A DNA stretch of 64,000 nt from positions 430,501 to 494,500 of the forward strand of contig JBBDHG010000053.1 in NCBI GenBank assembly GCA_037951165.1, read 5' to 3'. Made by a program: the position numbers and the translations under genes. Positions within the stretch are counted from its first letter, which is position 1, and each line of letters begins with the position of its first letter. The DNA comes from Lophius americanus (Eukaryota > Chordata > Actinopteri > Lophiiformes > Lophiidae). Under the pieces are notes generated by a model. It worked only from the letters and a program-made list of their open reading frames with translations. It was not told where the DNA came from and did not search any database. Positions 36,050 through 48,915 of the stretch are shown here, piece by piece.

Positions 36050-36850
36050 CAGTAAGGGTTCATCTCTGAAAAGCCCCCAATCACCTGCGTTGTACAAACC
36101 ACACTCCTGACTGTACTCCTCAATTTAAATGTGGTACAAAAATGTTTTTCCGTAAAAAAAAAAAAAAAAAGAGCTCCCCCTAGTGGGTAGAATAGGAAGT
36201 AATAGAGTAGAATGCGACATTAAGGTTATGGATATCGAGTCGAATCTTGTGAACCAAATCTGACTAACTTTGAGGAAGGTATGTCTGAAAAGTTGTTTTT
36301 CTATAAAAGAAATAGATAAATCAGATAATATAATGAAATGAAAACTATTAAAGTAAAATACGATATAAAAGAGATCTACTGGATTCATATGCGTCTAACT
36401 GAGACTTTATCGGATCAATAACAAACACTGTCCATAAAAACAGCGATTTTCATAGAAAAGCTCCACCTAGTGGGTGAAATAAAAATAACACCTGAAAGAT
36501 AAATCTCGAGTCGTTTCATATGTTTCAATTTTGGATTAAATCGGGACTAACTGAGAAAAGCATGTTCGAAAGAGAAAAAAAAAAACTCCCCCTAGTGCAT
36601 GAAATGGGAACTATTAGAGTAAAATGCAATATTTTATATACTCTAATAGAAAAACTGTGTTTTTCATGAAGAAGCCTGAAAACCTTTGGAGATAAAGCTC
36701 CCCCTTGTGTCAGAAATATACAACTGGCTTTTCCCAAAATCACTCCAGTTCTTCCTCGCACTAAGGTCTATGTGGGTATTAAATATGAAAACGATCCATG
36801 AAAGAATTTCGGAGTTATGCGTTAAAACCACAGATCTGTAGCGGCGGCGA
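36050..36850 (+). repeat. CCCCTAGTG-family dispersed repeat, several internal units
   Basis: CTCCCCCTAGTGGGTAGAAT, AGCTCCACCTAGTGGGTGAA and CTCCCCCTAGTGCATGAAAT recur with intervening AACTATTAGAGTAAAATGC and CCAAATTTGGACTAA-like blocks. Other copies are at 42770-43150 (+), 46340-46830 (-), 57895-58330 (-) and 59260-59420 (+). Class unknown to me. Confidence 0.75.
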
Positions 36851-37302
36851 TGAATTCTTAATATGATTGAATTTTGAAATTAGAATTTTTTTCCTTGACA
36901 GATGGAAAGACAGAATATCATCCGTCCATGTTTATAAAACAAAACGTGTGAAATCATATTTAACAAAGATGATTTTAGTGAAAATATTACATTTACATTA
37001 AACGGTGTGAATCCATCAGTCAGCCAATCATCAGCTACTTCCTGTTGTTGTTGTTGTTGTTGTTGTATCCGGTTCAGTCTCTGGAGGAGCTGTTAAACCA
37101 GATTAGACAATAAATTTTTCATAAGCGCCGGCTTGGGTGATGGATCTTTTTTTTTTCATTTACTGTATTTTGAAACCGGACAGAACCCAATCCTGATATT
37201 TCCAGACCCAGAACTCTAAAATCCTCCAGAGTCCAGTCTAATCTGAGTCTTTCGTTCCACTTTGGACTCATTACCTGCTGTTTACAGGTGATGGTACTGA
37301 AG

Positions 37303-38944
37303 CTAAGATGGTGGGGTCCTCCCCTGATTTCCCGTGTGTCTCTCCAGTAGAAGCTGAGTGACCCGGTTGATGATGTCAGGATGCAGCAGGCAGTCCAGCA
37401 GGTCGTTTGTTGTTATTGTTGGGTCTATTAGTTCGTCAGAACCCTCTGAAGAATCATCTGATGTGGAACCCGGGTTCTGGTGTTGGAGTCTGACAGCGGA
37501 TGCAAGCTCGGGTCTCGGTGCTGCCTCGGGTTCTGTTGTGGTTTCTGCCTGACAGAGTACAGGGACGAGGTGAGGTCCAAAGGGGAAACTGAAGGGCTCA
37601 GAACCGCTGATCCTGATATGTCCTCTAGAGTCCCGCTTGACGGGACGTACGTCTCTCAGGTTCTGGGTCAGCTCAGTCTGACTGAGGCCTGTTTCTCTTT
37701 GGGCCAAGGCTCTCACAGACAGGTTCACATACTGCATGTTCTCATTATGGGATGTCGCTGCTTCCTGCAGAAACAGAACACAAACCTGTATAAAGAGTTC
37801 CTGAAACAGCAACATGCTAACAACATAGCCACCTAGCATTCTCGGCTTTTATGTCCTATTATCATACGTAAAGAGAATTTCTGGAGTTTAACAATGGTGT
37901 GTGTGATCTAGTGCCATCTAGTGGCGAAGCTCCAGATTGCAAAAGGTCCGTTTGTAGAGAATATTTGCTTTCATCCTTTTCTAAACCCACTGATGTTCCA
38001 GTCTGTACATGCGTGAATGTATTTATTTGTTTTATTTTGTTGTATTTTCTGATTACCTGCCGCTCACTATCAAGTCAGACGGACAGAAAAGAATCACAAT
38101 CGATGTTTTTCCTTCTTTTTCATCTCATCTCATAAGAACACACACACAATGCCCAGCCGCTTTCTTACTTCCACTGTAATCCTTCAATATAAGAGCAATT
38201 AAAATACATAACTCGTAATGACTTTTAAAATTTGAAAGAAAAAAAATCGGAATCGTCCAGACAGACTTTATTAAAAGCTTTGATCAGCCAAGAAAATTTC
38301 AATCGGTGCATCTGTAGTCGACATCGGTGCAACCAACAGGAAGTTAACAGGAAGATAACAGGAAGTTATTGGTCATAGAAGAAGTAAATAATCGGCATAA
38401 TCAGGGTATTGAAGGATTACCTCGGTGGGATTGAGCCAGTCGTCAGCGTTGTCATCACTTGGTGCACTTTTAAGAGCGCAGACAACAGCCTTGGTCACAG
38501 CCTCACTAACTCTTGTCACGTCATCCACTTCCTGTCGGGGAGCGTGAAGGCAAAGATGCTCTTAGACTAAGCATTTGTCGGAGGGGTTAGGAGCTTCACA
38601 TGCGGCACACACCCCTGGTTGTGCATACACACACACACTCACTATAATGACAGGAGATCTTTCACTGGCAGGTTCTCTTCATTTTTTATTATTCTAGGTT
38701 CTGAGCTGAAGAGTAGGATTCTTACCAGCTCGATCCAGGAGTTGACGCTGACGGTGATGGGATCCACTGACTCCACATAGTGCCACCAGTGTCTGGGGAC
38801 GTACAGAACCTGAGCAGAAGTGATGATACAAAAAAGAAAATCCTCAGGATTTAATGGGTCAAACGTTTAATGACCACTTACTCAGCAGTAAGTGGTCATT
38901 AAAGTCCGCTGGCAGGGAACCAGCGGACTCACACGCTGTAAAAG

Positions 38945-38979
<35 letters not shown>

Positions 38980-41900
38980 ATTTAATTTATAATGCACTTT
39001 ACAATAGTCATTTTATTTCTGACTAGGCCATGAACGCTGATGTGACGCTACCCCACATGGTATTATTTTCATTATTTTACATGTTAAGAAATATTTTAGG
39101 TTATTAATTATTTCTTTTAATTTAATTTTATAATTTTTTAATTTTATTTTATCCTTTTTTAAATTTTACATCCTTTTCTTTTTTCTTTCCTCTAACCTGC
39201 GTGGTTTTGGCAACGGGTGGGTATGGTGTGGGTTTCGGGTGTATAAATATAATAATGACATCATCTTTAATATAAATGCAGCCGTAATTGCACCAACTGG
39301 CCACTAGATGGCAGCATACATCATTTTATCGCCACTGTAAAATGGGCTGGTCTTATTGATCTGCAGTTTTCACTGCGGCTCTGATTCATTCATGCCTCTA
39401 TGATCCGACAAGACAAGAGGAATGTCGTCAGATTTAATGTTCAGAGCTGGAGGCATCCTACCGGACACAACCATAAGTCTGTTTGAATGCAAACACATGA
39501 AGTGTCATGATTCTCACACACACACACACACACACAAACGCACACACACACACACGATAAAGCAGGAGCTAGTGACGTGACATTTCCCTAAGCCTTGTCG
39601 ACTGAATGACTTTCCATTATGTCACAGAAGCAGAAACATGGATTTTCTGGAGCCTCACATGTATGACTAATATTAAACCTTTTTACGTGCCGCAGAAAAC
39701 AGGTGAATCTCACAGAAAGATACCGGCGGACTGTTTATTAACTCTCACGTGTTGACGTTTAAAGATTAAGTCGATTTAAAAACACGATTACTAATGCATA
39801 AAGTTGGAGGTTGGAGTGAAACGGTTTTAGATTCTCTGGACGATAATCTAAAATGTTCAAATATTATTCAATTTAAGAAAATGTAAAGAGAAAAAATAAG
39901 AGATAGATGAATAAAAAACTTTATTAATCCCAAAAAGGGGATATATATAAATGTTTATATGTGTATATATATATATTTGATGCTGCTCACAGGGAGGTGT
40001 TTGGATCGCTGCAGGAGCCAAGACACAAGCCGTTAGTGAAAAGAGACAGATGGTTGATTACTTTGCCACCGTCTTGACCCCTCGAAGAAGAAAACAACGC
40101 CGTCTGAATCCAAAACAAGACGGATTAGAGCAAAAAAAACAACTTTTGCAGCACTTTAGAATCGAACCACTACGTCGAAAGAAGAAAAAGAAAAAAATGA
40201 GGGTCATTTTCTGATTCCACGAAACCTCAATCATCGCGTCACTCCCTCTGAAGGGACGTTAACGGTTCTGTCAGGTGATCTACAAGCCTGAACTGGACCC
40301 CGTTGCCTTTTTCTGCTGCAAGGACGTCGAGAATGATGATGAAGCTGCCACTTAGCCTTCCACGTCATTTGGTAGGAAGGTAAAAAGACGATGAGGACGA
40401 AGGCCAGACGATGATTGGAACACATTTCACAAGCGTGGCCTTGTTTCTGTTTCTCCCTTTCACTGAGAACCACACGACAAATAAATCTCTGCTGTGTCTG
40501 TTTCTACAGTTTACATAGAACTTAGGGAGCACTTATGCTGTAGTTTATGGTTATTGCCTTTGTGTAAGCCGTTGTAAAAGCTAGAGTTGTGTAACGTTAA
40601 CCTTTACTGCATAAATGATGATTTTCATTCCAATGTCTAAATACCAGAGTGGATTTAACGTGTGGGTTGTCTCAGTTAAATGTGTTTCATTAAATATCTA
40701 ACAAGTGTAACAGTACTGGGCATTCAGCTCGCTATCCATTATTTACTATACATGGTACAGGGCGCACAGGTCACGGCTGGGTAAACCTCAAGTTTTCTGA
40801 CAAATAAATGACATGATGTTTTATATTCCGCGTTCAGATGTGCCCTAAACATGTTACCTGTGTGCCCCGTAACATGTATAGTAAATAACAGACATAGTTT
40901 ACATAATAATATACATAGTCTATTATTTATATATAGAAAATTATAGACCGAATCTATTATTTACAATACATTTCACCTGTGCGCCCCGTAACATGTATAG
41001 TAAATAATAAACTCAATGCATTATTCATATACAGTAGATAATAGACTTCAGATATACCACATGTGGTCGTATAGAAGGAGAAACCGTAGGAATGAGAGAG
41101 AAGCCAGAAGAAGTGTGCCAGAGTTTAGAGGGACTGACCTACATTCCAATAACTGCAGCCTGATGGCGGAGGCGGAAAAGAATGGGAGTAACGGTTTATT
41201 TTGCTCAGGGGAGCATGATAACACCGATCTGAGGACATTAAGGTATCTTCACTGCAGAGGACGTAATCCGCCTGACTGATTCTTCCTCCCTGCGTTCTGA
41301 AGCACACGTTTCTCTCAGGAGTCTGTGAATAGGACTCCAGCGACCTTAGAGCGGACTTTAACGACGTCGTTTGGACTATTCCTACTTTTCACAACGGACC
41401 CGGCCCGGCGACCAGTAAACCTACAGAACCATAGAAACCCAAAAGTAAATGAAAACATAAAAAGTTACACTTAAATCTCATCAGACACACTAGGAAAGTT
41501 CCGATTCTTTGGTGTCCTCGTTTTGGAGATCGACCCCACTGGAGTTGAGAGTCAAACTCATTTCCTGGATACTTGTACACCAGCCATAACATTATAACTA
41601 CAGGCAGATGACAGAATAACAGCGATTATTTTGTTCCGATGGCACCTGTCGGGTTAGGAATCTGGAATATTAGCCGCTAATAGCGCGCTAATATTGTTCT
41701 TCATTATGAATAGCTAAGCATCCTTCACACCTTCTGGATCATTTGACTGTTTGTAAGGTACAACCCTGACCTGTCCTGGCTGCAGGGTCACCACGTGGGC
41801 TCTGGCCCCCCGAGATGCGGGGAACCTCCTCAGGTCCGGATGGAGAACATCCACCTGGCTGAAGACACTGGACTCCTCATAGGGGATCCGGGTCGGGTAG

Positions 41901-43438
41901 AGCTTATCGGAGTCCTCTGGAGGGAAGAGGTGCCACCGTTTCCTTACGCGTTAAAAAAAACACACACACGAAAAAAGTTGTAAGAAATAAAATCTCTCGT
42001 TTTTTTTAACGATTGTATTTTGGTGATAATTTAAAGCTTTCCAAAACCATGAGAGAGAACGAGTTTAATACATATTAGAATGATGAAACATTTTAACAAC
42101 TAGTGGGGGAGAAAGAATCTCCATATTTTGATCCGAAATCTAACATTTAATTTCTAAAAGACCAAAAAAAAAAAAAAAAAAGAAAAGTTTCTGCTTTCAT
42201 TTGCTGGACAAATATCATCGTGACAATCTTCCTTGTTGTGTTTCCATGGATCAGCGGTGTCGGTGATTTCCTCCTGCGGAATTTCATTCCATCTGAGATC
42301 AATAGCAAATAAAGAAAGCCCGCGACCCAATTACCCGCGGCGAGATAAGCCCGTTGCCGTCTGGGAGAACGGAGGAGCGAGATAAGATTGAAAAAAGAAC
42401 TTTGTCCCTTCTGTTTCCCGTCTCCGCCTCCATCTCCGCCTCCATCTCCGCCTCCATCTCGCTCCGCGGCAAATTAGCTCCCCGTCAGACGGCAGAAACC
42501 TGATCACGCTCTGCGTGGGCCGTTACAGAACGCCGCCCCTTTCCTCATTATCTCAGGTCCGTCTGGCCCACCTGGTTCTATCGTGCTCTGCCTAATATCA
42601 AAACCCGTTTTATACACAACGATTATATATAATACAGATAAAACACATCCTGAGCTCAGTGTGTGTGAGTGTCTGTGTGTGTCTGAAGTGTTGGTTTTGT
42701 GCAATGTTGCTGAATGAACAAAAAAAAAAGACAATATATAAGATAAATTGGCCCAAAATGAAGGGTATGTTCCCGAAAAGCCCCCGATCCACTGCGATGT
42801 ACAATAAAACCCCCTGATTGAACTCAAAGCAGTGTTTTTTTTTCATGAAGAAAGCGCCCCCTAGTGAGTAAAATATGAACTATTACAGTCAAATATGATA
42901 CAAGATAAATCTCATCCGGTCCATTCATTTGCACCAAATTTGGACTTAATCGGATCAGCAGAGGAGAAATGATGAAATATGAGATAAAGTTCCCCCTAGT
43001 GGTGAAAATATGCAACACACGAATTTCCCCGTTCACAGATTTACGTTGGCATAAAATTTGAAAATGATCCATGAAATGGGTTTTTGATCTATCGCGTTGA
43101 CACGAAGGATCTGCGGCGGCGATGGAGATGATGATTATGTCATATTGCTGCATTTTGGGAATTGGGGGGGGGGTTATAATTACAAAATGTAGAATTCAAA
43201 CCAGCAATCAGACAGGTTAGAGGTCACCTTGGCTACAATGACTGTCATTATAGTACTATGAGCGAAGGGAATATGCAAATGTAGGCAAATTCAGGCATTT
43301 TGTACACATTTAAAACTCTTTTACTTTACAGTAAACCACATATTCACATTTCTTTCATCTTTTTTCTTGTCGAAATCCGGTTGTTTACTTTTTTTCAAAA
43401 ACATTTTCTAGCTTCATTGGCCCAGAAAGCTTGAAGAA

Positions 43439-43472
<34 letters not shown>

Positions 43473-46400
43473 TACATTATTATTGTTACTATGACATACG
43501 TCTTCTTACCGTCCCTCCACCTGCAGCACCAGGTTATAGCCGTAGGAGTCGAAGTGGCACGGCGTGTTGGCCCCCGCCGTGCCCACCCATAAGGTGCTCT
43601 CCCTCCCATCGCGTCCATCAAAACCGAACTCGGACCACTTTACACCCTGCGGCGCCCACAGGCAGAGAATCCACGTTTCAAGTCACGACCTCAAACCAGA
43701 ACGATGTGAACATATTTTAAAAACGTCAGATTCTGGAATTACCATCCTTGTCCGTGATAATAACGCCACACAGAGAGAAGACGCTCGCTTTCCCTGACTG
43801 TCACAACTCACACGTCTGACCCCACCTCATCAGCCGCCTTTGACAGCGCCTATTATACGTGACCAATGGAGGCGCCACCTTATTTGCCGTCCTCTGAGAA
43901 GAAACCGCTCTGCCCATCATGTCCTGTCAGAGCACAAAGGTGTAGCAATCACACCAACATCCTGAGTAATGAAGTCATTACCCAACACGCAGGCGGCTGG
44001 AAATGACAGACTGGTCAATCCAGCTCTTTTCCCCGGCGCCATTTATCCTGTAAAGAGCCCACGCCTGCCCGTCTCCACGGCGTGAATGTCAGTGGGCAAT
44101 AATTGCGGCTGGATAACAAATAAAATGTATCACTGCGGTGGAAAGGAAATGAATGAGTGACAGCGGCTGGAGAAAGAACAGCATTTCTCCTGCCTTTCCC
44201 TTCAGCAGGACAAGAATAGCAGCTTGTATGAAGTCATTAAGGGCAAAAGCTTCAGAATTTAATTTAAAAAATGTGATTATGATGAAGAATTCTGATGTGG
44301 TAATGGGAAAGGAACGTTTTTTTATATTAAATGCTTAGACAAAACTAAAAGAATCCCATTAAACCTTGAGATACCAGCAGCTAATGACTAGTCCAGTCAG
44401 ACTAGGAGTTCCCAGACGCCACGGCGGTAACCGCGCTCAGTTCTGGAGGTGGTTCCGTCAGAATCAATAAGGCAAGTGGTGATGATGCTGCACTCTGGGA
44501 AGAACAGGTGGAGAAAAGCGTATCGGAGAGAGAGGTTCAGGTACGTGAACGGGAAACAACCCTGGGGGTTATTCAAGCAGCGTACTGTTTTCTGAGGTGC
44601 GGCTGCTCCTGGCTGCAGTAACTTATGGCCGAGGGAAGAACGGGCTAAGTCTGCCGGGTCTTTTACCAGGGTTTATTTTAAAAAACTGTGACACATTGTG
44701 CACAAAACCAGATCCACTTTGGAAGAACTTGATGGAAAGAGATCTCCCGTCCTTTTTTTTCTGATTCCTTGGGAAGAACAGGAGCGCCGACTGTAAGTCC
44801 GACTTAATCAAACAACCTCAGCGGCAGACCCTCTGCTGCTCATACGGCCGATTTGGCTCTTTTACGATCTGTGCAGGGCTGATGTCATTTTTCCCATGAT
44901 GCAACATCGAATTAAAATGTCCCTGAAACATCTGAGGCGGGCTGCAGAACTAGAATTCCAGCTGTCTGAACATGTCGGTTACCTTTAAATGTGATCTCAA
45001 AACTAGACGTCCATTACCTCAAACATGGAAGGCTGATCCTGAAACAGTCTGGCGATGTATTTGTAGTCAGCATAGGCCCAAAACTCTTCCTCGGGGTACT
45101 CCGAGAAAGGCCCTACATCCGCTCCGGCCTGGACCCGGGCCCAGCTGAGAAAGTGAGCCATTCTGGCCTCCACATACAGACACTGGGTTTCAAACAGAGG
45201 TCCTGTGAGAGGAAAGGAGGAGGAGGATGAGGAGGAGGAGGGGGAAGAAGAAAAAGAGGAGGAGGAGGAGAAGTAGAAGGAGGAGAATGAGATGAAGAAA
45301 GAGAAGAAGAAAAAGAAGAGGAAGAAGAGAAGGAGGAGGAGGGGGAGTAAGAGAAGAAAAAGATGAAGAAGAAGCAGCAGCAGAAGGGGGAGGAGAAAAT
45401 AGAAGAAAAAGAAAAAGAGGAGGGGAGGAGAAGCAGCAGCAGGTGAAATAGAAGAAGAAAAAGAAGAGAAGGAGAAGAATAAGATGAAAGGAGTAGGAGA
45501 AGAATAAAAGAGGAAGAAGAGGAGGAGGAGAAGGGGAAGGAGAAGAACAAGAAAAACAAGAAGAGGATGAGAAGTAGATGAAGGACAAGAAGAAGAAGAA
45601 GAAGGAGGAGGAGGAGGAGGAGGAGGCGGAGGAAAAGAAGAAGAAGAGGATGAGGGTTAGGAGGAGGAGAAGGAGAAGAAAAAAAAATTAAGGAAGAAGA
45701 AAACACAGAAAAGGAGAAATGACTGTGAAGTTGTGACAAAGTTTCCCTGAAGTCATTCAGAAAGCAGAGTGGAGGCCGTATGCATCATCACAGAGGCGTG
45801 AAATCTACTTTTACCCGCGCTGGTGTAGAAAGTGTGAGTTATGTGTGGACTTTTGTTTGAGTAAACACAGGAGTCTATGAGCGAGCGAGGCCATTTAAAA
45901 ATCCATCAAGAGCAATGTCCTCCTCTCTGCTGGAACACCTGAACAAACAACATCTACAGACGCATTCATCAAAGACGGCGCTCCGTTATTCACCAGAGCA
46001 GAGGTGATTACTGTAACTGTGTGGAGGAGGAAACGCAGCAGGCTCAGAAACACCAGAACCCCCCGAGTTCTGGGCTCAGGTAATGTTTGAGATCCGCCCT
46101 TTAAACCGCCTCCGATGCTTCGTTGGGTTCTTACGGCTCTGATCCCATCCGTAAACGCGTCTGAGGACCAACGACGCGCGAGAAGGAGAAATTTTATACG
46201 ACATAAAACAAGGAAACGGTAATGTGAATCAAACAATATTGTTTAAATATCTTATATTTCATCTATATTTAACAATCGATGTATTTTAATTCCTTCAAAC
46301 AACTTGAACCCGATTCACTGGGTTCCTTTTCAAATTTTAAACCCAGTGTGAGGAAGAACTGGACTGATTTGGGGAAATGTCAGTTGTATATTTAGTCCAT

Positions 46401-47116
46401 ATTTGGTGCAAATTAATCGACTGAAGGAGATCTATGTCGTATTTATCATATTCTATGCTAAAAGTTCACGTGTTACTCACTAGGGGGAGCTTCTTTTCTC
46501 AATAAGGGGAGGACGAACCTTAAAAAGTATTTTTTGGATAATGTTTTAAAACTTTATTTCCTCACAGACTTTAGTGCGAGGAAGAAGTGGACTGATTTTG
46601 GAAGAGGTCGGTTGTATACTTGTGACACGAGGGGAACTTCATCTCCATAATCGATCTTGTTTATGTCAAACCTGATCCATAACAGTTCATATTTTACTCA
46701 CTAGGGGGCGAGGGGGGTTACTGCTATACTAAAAAATGTGGACATAATTTCACATTAAATTTGAGGAGTTCAATCAAGGGGATTACTTGCACAACGCAGG
46801 GGATTGGGGGACTTCTCAGGGACATACCGCCGTAGTCCGGGACGACAGCGTAGGCCGGGTTCGGATCATCGTGATCATTTGAACACACGTCATCGGTCCG
46901 GGTCATTCTTTGGTTCTTACTGTTTGTCTCCTCTTTTCTCCCAAGTCTGAATCGGATGAGTTTGTCTCCCAGGCAGCCAGACAGATGTTCTGCAGTCCAG
47001 TGGAGAACGGGCCAGCCCCGGGTCATGTTCCTGAAGACTGCAGGCTGCTGCAGTTCATGCAAAATCCTCTGGACCTCCTCCGGCCTGAAGGGCTTGAAGG
47101 ATTCAGGGGCGGCCAT
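37303..47116 (-). CDS. hspbap1: HSPB1-associated protein 1 (JmjC-domain protein), complete coding region
   Basis: Seven coding exons on the minus strand: 47116-46921, 45202-45018, 43646-43510, 41942-41771, 38809-38726, 38531-38421, 37764-37303 (stop). They total 1347 bases, 448 aa (human 488). The protein has the JmjC fold of 2-oxoglutarate/Fe(II) oxygenases; visible features are WVGTAGANTPCHFDSYGYN with the HxD pair, KRWHLFPPE, and the distal His in VPRHWWHYVES. The start MAAPESFKPFRPEEVQRIL and the C-terminal TTNDLLDCLLHPDIINRVTQ align with the family ends. HSPBAP1 binds the small heat-shock protein HSPB1; its catalytic substrate is not established. An acceptor just upstream of the ATG shows that a 5' non-coding exon exists, probably ending at the donor at 48550. 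It is divergent to slc49a4, as in human. Confidence 0.95.
38866..38929. repeat. Two adjacent perfect hairpins in hspbap1 intron 5
   Basis: The first has 17-bp arms (38866-38882, 38887-38903) around CAGC; the second has 10-bp arms AGTCCGCTGG/CCAGCGGACT (38903-38912, 38920-38929) around a 7-base loop. In gene orientation they end 57 bases before exon 6. Confidence 0.9.
38946..39012 (-). repeat. (AAT)n microsatellite with LINE-type 3' tail
   Basis: AATAATAAT repeats run into ACATTTAATTTATAATGCAC, the inverted form of the tail seen at 3985-4040 and 11201-11262. Confidence 0.75.
39480..39560. repeat. (CA)n microsatellite
   Basis: Interrupted CA runs in hspbap1 intron 5. The intron also holds a TTTATTAATCCCAAAAAGGG retroelement-type tail at about 39920-39945 and otherwise no recognised feature. 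Confidence 0.85.
40739..41009. repeat. Inverted and direct repeats of a 33-bp motif
   Basis: 40739-40771 is the reverse complement, with three mismatches, of 40856-40888; a direct copy of the latter follows at 40975-41009. The shared core is AACATGTATAGTAAATAA. The block looks like the ends of a non-autonomous DNA transposon in hspbap1 intron 5. Confidence 0.75.
41581..41655 (+). mobile_element. Tc1-like left-end fragment
   Basis: CCAGCCATAACATTATAACT and GATGGCACCTGTCGGGTTAG; about 115 bases beyond the 3' end of hspbap1 exon 5. Confidence 0.65.
42770..43150 (+). repeat. CCCCTAGTG-family dispersed repeat
   Basis: Starts near CCGAAAAGCCCCCGATCCAC, then AGCGCCCCCTAGTGAGTAAA, CACCAAATTTGGACTTAATC and TTCCCCCTAGTGGTGAAAAT. 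hspbap1 intron 4. Confidence 0.75.
45207..45719. repeat. 500-bp purine-rich (GGA/GAA) tract
   Basis: Nearly all plus-strand bases are A or G. On the minus strand it is a pyrimidine tract starting about four bases from the hspbap1 exon 3 acceptor (exon start 45202). Confidence 0.95.
46340..46830 (-). repeat. CCCCTAGTG-family dispersed repeat, minus orientation
   Basis: TTACTCACTAGGGGGAGCTT and TTTACTCACTAGGGGGCGAG are complements of the family motif; GAGGAAGAAGTGGACTGATT also recurs. hspbap1 intron 2, adjoining exon 2 on its 3' side. Confidence 0.7.
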
Positions 47117-48550
47117 TCCCTCCAGCGGGCTGAAACACAGAAAACACAGTTTCATATAGATTCATTCACCAATTATACTAGAACCTACTGGATACTGGGT
47201 TTGTCAAAGACTTCCTGTGGGATTAAGCTTGTGTCATTTTTTTAATCGTGAGGGAAGAAAAGTTTAAAGTTGTTGTGGAAACAAGCTTTAATAAAGCATC
47301 TATCACTAGCATTCAGTAGTAGCATTCAGGGAGAAGAGGAAACTGAAGCTTCCTTATTTCCGAGCATGACTGCACCACACTGCACGGCGTAAAGCTGCAT
47401 CCTTAAACGGGTCAATGAACTGCAGACAGACGCAAATTAGGTGACCGGAGATTCGTTTCTAAAGTTACATTATAACCAGAGACGGGTCAATGGCGCCATG
47501 GAAGCCACCGTTCTCCCGAAAAAGGAGATGAATAGAGTTCAAACCGGGAAAATAATGTGTTCTAACAGAAAATAATCATCAATCTGGATGCAAATCTATT
47601 GATCATAATTTTAATAAATGTATATATATAAATTCTAAAAGCAAGTATCAAGATATGGCTGACAATAAACAGTATGTCTATTTATATTTAAGAGAGGGGT
47701 CAAGTTTATAGTATAGTATTGTGTAGTGGTAGATGTAGCAAAATCAACAATAAAGCAAGTGTGCAGTCATCGCAACTCAATAGTTTTACTCAAGCATCTA
47801 AAATGACACTTGGAAAATCTCATATTTATGCAATTTAGTCTCAACCTTATTTAATTTCCTCCACATGCTGATATTATCAGCCAATATTAAGATTAATCTC
47901 AATCTCTCAACCTCCAGTTGTTGGGGAACTGTTCTACGGAATATTTTTGTGATTGTATTTATTGTATTACACGTTTATTACTTGTACTGTTCTTATAATA
48001 TATAACGAAAATAGCAAAACAGCCGTAAAGAAAAGAGTTACAGTGCATAAATCCCAAAAGACATGGTTGCATCCATGTAAAGACATTGTCGCAGTTTAGT
48101 TTAATACAAGTGTTGTCAGAATTTATCAGTGTTATTATTAGTTTGAATTATAAATAACAGATGGCATATTCCATTAGAGTTGCCTAAAATGAGAGATGTC
48201 CCTCATCTCTTTCCTTTCTTATAGATATTCTCAGTTTGATCGAACTACTTCCTCTCCACAAAGCATTTTATGTAATTCATGGTCCATCCAGATAATAAGT
48301 ACATTTTAAAATAAAAAAATAGCAATACGATATTAAAGAACTCAAATAAGACCAGCTTGATAATCAGCACTGCCACGTTTTTGTCTCATCGCAAACTGAA
48401 CCCAATTACGTTACTTAGGTTATAATTCTGAATGTTGTTTTGGTAACGAAGTGTGCTGCAACTTCACCGACGACATCGTATCTTAGGAAACCTGACGTTG
48501 GCCTGCTTCGCAGAAACAACGGGGTCTTTTGAAAGAACGGAGTACTCACC
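47117..48550 (-). other. 5' UTR remainder and first intron of hspbap1
   Basis: The minus strand has acceptor TTCTGTGTTTCAG about 13 bases upstream of the ATG and donor AAAG|GTGAGT at 48550/48549. The AT-rich interior has no recognised gene. Confidence 0.6.
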
Positions 48551-48915
48551 TTTCACTACACGTGCAACTGAAGTTATAGCGGAAGTAAACAAACATCACG
48601 TGACAGTACTTGGTTTCCTCATACGTCTACCAAACCCATTTGTGAATATACTCCATTCCGGCTCTTTTGCCGCTGCCACAGCATCATTAAAGCTAAGGGA
48701 GAAAAAGAATCAAAATGGCAGCGAAAGACTACAGTTTCAAACCTCCCACCTATTTCCGTTGGCGCATGCGTAGTAAAGATGAGCATAGAAACCGAAGCGG
48801 TCGCTTGTTTTTGTTTTGTGTTCGTCAGACAGAAGCCCATGTAGACGTCAACTTCCCGTCGCCGATCACTCATTATTACTGGAATTTTAACAAAACTGAC
48901 AAACAGAGAGACATT
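48551..48915. promoter_or_regulatory. Bidirectional hspbap1/slc49a4 promoter
   Basis: About 365 bases separate the hspbap1 exon 1 donor from the slc49a4 ATG. Visible sites are an ETS-like GCGGAAGT (about 48580), the E-box TCACGTGA (48596-48603), a YY1-like AAAATGGCAGC (about 48714), a second ETS-like ATTTCCG (about 48753) and NRF1-like GCGCATGCG (48762-48770). No TATA box is evident. These are typical of housekeeping divergent promoters; the factor assignments are inferred from motifs only. Confidence 0.7.

Larger units (their letters stand above)
34339..37302. other. Intergenic region between convergent slc15a2 and hspbap1
   Basis: It must contain both 3' untranslated regions. A candidate AATAAA for slc15a2 is at 35792-35797. 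Two Tc1 relics (34850-35200, 35355-35532) and a CCCCTAGTG-family block (36050-36850) fill much of it. A TTG run is at 37046-37066. Confidence 0.5.

Noticed and set aside
37358..37836. Plus-strand open frames opposite the last hspbap1 exon
   Set aside because: Antisense shadows of the conserved minus-strand coding exon.
45113..45739. 208-codon Ser/Leu/Pro-rich frame on the minus strand
   Set aside because: It is a translation of the purine/pyrimidine tract plus hspbap1 exon 3 in another frame.
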